Assembly: GCA_045538075.1 (NCBI GenBank)
Contig: JAZSQT010000012.1
Span: forward strand, 1-7,887
Length of the DNA stretch: 7,887 nucleotides
Source of the DNA: JAZSQT01 sp045538075
GTDB taxonomy: Bacteria > Chrysiogenota > Deferribacteres > Deferribacterales > Mucispirillaceae
Direction of reading: 5' to 3'
The notes beneath the pieces were generated by a model, which ran no database searches, had not been told where the DNA came from, and saw only the letters and a list, made by a program, of their open reading frames with translations. Below, in pieces: positions 6,535 to 7,887 of the stretch (position 1 is its first letter; each line of letters opens with the position of its first letter). Made by a program: the position numbers and the translations under genes.

Positions 6535-7887
6535 CATTAATGAAAATTTATTTAACATTTTTTTTAGTGATAGTATAGAAAGTTTTCATGGTAATCTTGC
6601 TTTTTGGCTTATATCATCAGATATTTATGTTTTTACATTATGGACTATTAAAGGCAATATGTGTGAGCCTTTATCTCTTTCTACATCAAGTATAAAATCA
6701 TCTTTTGATATTTATGAACTTGGCTACCCAGCAGGATTAATACCAGTAAATAAAAAAATATCTTTTTTTGATGAAGAATATTTTATTTCAAAGGCATTTT
6801 TTTTAGAACAAAACAATAGTCCTATTTTTGCAATAACTTTTCATAATGACGAAAATAACCAAGTTATAGATGATTTATTTACGTATTTGCCTTATTTATC
6901 AAAAAGATATTCAGAGCTTACTTCTTTAGATAAAAGTATGGATTTATACGTTGATTACCAAAGAAAGATTGATTTCGTTACTAAAGCTGGTAGAATTTTT
7001 AAAGCCTTAGAAGTAAATCAAGTAGTATCTGTATCTCTTTCTTTTTTTGCTGATATTTTTTCTGCAGATGTCATTTGTGCTTTTTCTAATGATGAATTTT
7101 ATGGTATAGGCATAGAAAAAGACGACTTGTTATATAATATATCTATTGGCAATACGTCAATTTATGATTATATGCAGAAAAATAAAAAAACAGAATTTTT
7201 AGAAAACAACTTAATATCACTAAAATATAATGTAAAAAACGTTTTTTTTATTTATGAAGAAACATCAAAATTGCATTTTGCCTTGTTGAACATAATTAGT
7301 GATATAGTGCCAGATAAAGAATTTTCTTCTATAGTATCAAGTATAATTTCAGTTGCTGTAGAAAATGCTATAAACCATGAGCTACATACTCAATTTAAAA
7401 TTGAAGAAACAGAAATTAATAGAACTATTGAAATTCTTAATAAATTTGTTCCATCAGAAGTATCTTTAGATAATTATGGTTGTCAAATGTATGCTTTAAA
7501 CATTCCTGCAAAACAGACTGGTGGTGATTTTGCAGATATGAAAGATGACGGTAACGGTAATATAAAATTTTGCGTTGCTGATGTTTGTGGCAAAGGATAT
7601 ACTGCAGCAATTTTAACGGTAGTTTTAAGTGTTCTCTTTTCTACACGAACTAAATTTGATATAAGCACCTTTATTCATCATATCAATACTTTTTTGCTTA
7701 GAAAGAAATTTGACGATAAATTTGTAACTGGTTTTTTTGGTGAATACGATGCTAATACTCGTAAATTAAAATATATTTATTGTGGTCATGAGCCTGCATA
7801 TTTAATTACTGGTGATAAAATACAACATCTTTTTTCTAACAATTTGCCCCTTGGTATTATTGATGAAAACTATGAAACTAAAGAAAT
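6521..7887 (+). CDS. GAF-like/SpoIIE-type PP2C serine phosphatase (partial, runs off window)
   Basis: The frame opened by ATG 6521 stays open for 455 codons to the window edge, so the 3' end is missing. Residues 1-140 form an unassigned alpha/beta N-terminal domain. Residues 150-285 resemble a GAF sensor (IDFVTKAGRIFKALEVNQVV opening helix, ending in a helix with VAVENAINHEL). A charged helix (286-312, IEETEINRTIEILNKFVPSE) is the usual linker. The PP2C-like SpoIIE domain starts near 320, with PAKQTGGDFADM (metal Asp D336), FCVADVCGKGYTAAILT (D354), FVTGFFGEYD (401-410), CGHEPAYLI (421-429) and NLPLGI (441-446). The missing part should carry the TDGxxE and final Asp motifs. Enzymes of this type (RsbU, SpoIIE) dephosphorylate serine on STAS anti-sigma antagonists in partner-switching. 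Here regulation probably comes through the GAF region and the upstream operon partners. No transmembrane segment is evident in the visible part. Confidence 0.9.
   Translation, partial: MPNYSINENLFNIFFSDSIESFHGNLAFWLISSDIYVFTLWTIKGNMCEPLSLSTSSIKSSFDIYELGYPAGLIPVNKKISFFDEEYFISKAFFLEQNNSPIFAITFHNDENNQVIDDLFTYLPYLSKRYSELTSLDKSMDLYVDYQRKIDFVTKAGRIFKALEVNQVVSVSLSFFADIFSADVICAFSNDEFYGIGIEKDDLLYNISIGNTSIYDYMQKNKKTEFLENNLISLKYNVKNVFFIYEETSKLHFALLNIISDIVPDKEFSSIVSSIISVAVENAINHELHTQFKIEETEINRTIEILNKFVPSEVSLDNYGCQMYALNIPAKQTGGDFADMKDDGNGNIKFCVADVCGKGYTAAILTVVLSVLFSTRTKFDISTFIHHINTFLLRKKFDDKFVTGFFGEYDANTRKLKYIYCGHEPAYLITGDKIQHLFSNNLPLGIIDENYETKE

Noticed and set aside
7500..7560. TGGDFADM read as a GGDEF (diguanylate cyclase) motif
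   Set aside because: The surrounding residues (PAKQTGGDF, then VADVCGKG) are those of the SpoIIE/PP2C family. No GGDEF fold context is present.
7483..7668. Minus-strand open frame of 61 codons
   Set aside because: It is antisense to the conserved PP2C core of the phosphatase gene.

Overview
The window is AT-rich bacterial DNA (about 30% G+C by rough eye estimate). It is densely coded, with standard-code genes and Shine-Dalgarno starts. Threonine synthase is of the long type. A murein transglycosylase, a [NiFe]-hydrogenase maturation protease and an HDOD/SpoIIE signalling operon are also present. Together these suggest a free-living or host-associated anaerobe of a low-GC Gram-negative-type lineage. 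Deferribacterota is one candidate, but the sequence does not fix the taxon. No rRNA, tRNA, insertion sequence, CRISPR array or phage gene was seen.

Layout. Positions 2-229 (+) are the 3' end of a lytic transglycosylase, closed by a strong hairpin at 232-270 that can terminate transcription from both sides. A leftward cluster follows, transcribed thrC (4128-2743), queA (2741-1719), ROK-family sugar kinase (1706-816), hydrogenase maturation protease (755-276). The gaps are 1, 12 and 60 nt, and a plausible sigma70-type promoter lies at 4161-4189. A 373-nt AT-rich divergent intergenic region (4129-4501) separates this cluster from a rightward signalling operon.

The rightward operon holds four genes packed with overlaps or tiny gaps. 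The first is a 194-residue protein that looks like a histidine-kinase DHp module without a working ATPase domain, resembling a ChpT/Spo0B-type histidine phosphotransferase (4502-5086). It is followed by a stand-alone CheY-like receiver (5086-5448), an HDOD protein with an N-terminal receiver-like region (5452-6534), and a GAF-linker-SpoIIE/PP2C phosphatase that runs off the right edge (6521 to beyond 7887). The last gene is open to the window edge, so it has no stop codon here.

Working model (inference): the DHp-like protein passes phosphate to or from the single-domain receiver. The HDOD protein integrates a second signal. The PP2C phosphatase gives the output, probably by dephosphorylating a STAS-type anti-sigma antagonist encoded elsewhere. 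This four-part signalling module is the most interesting item in the window. Two sequence-wide patterns also stand out: near-absence of GATC, and enrichment of TGGCAA.
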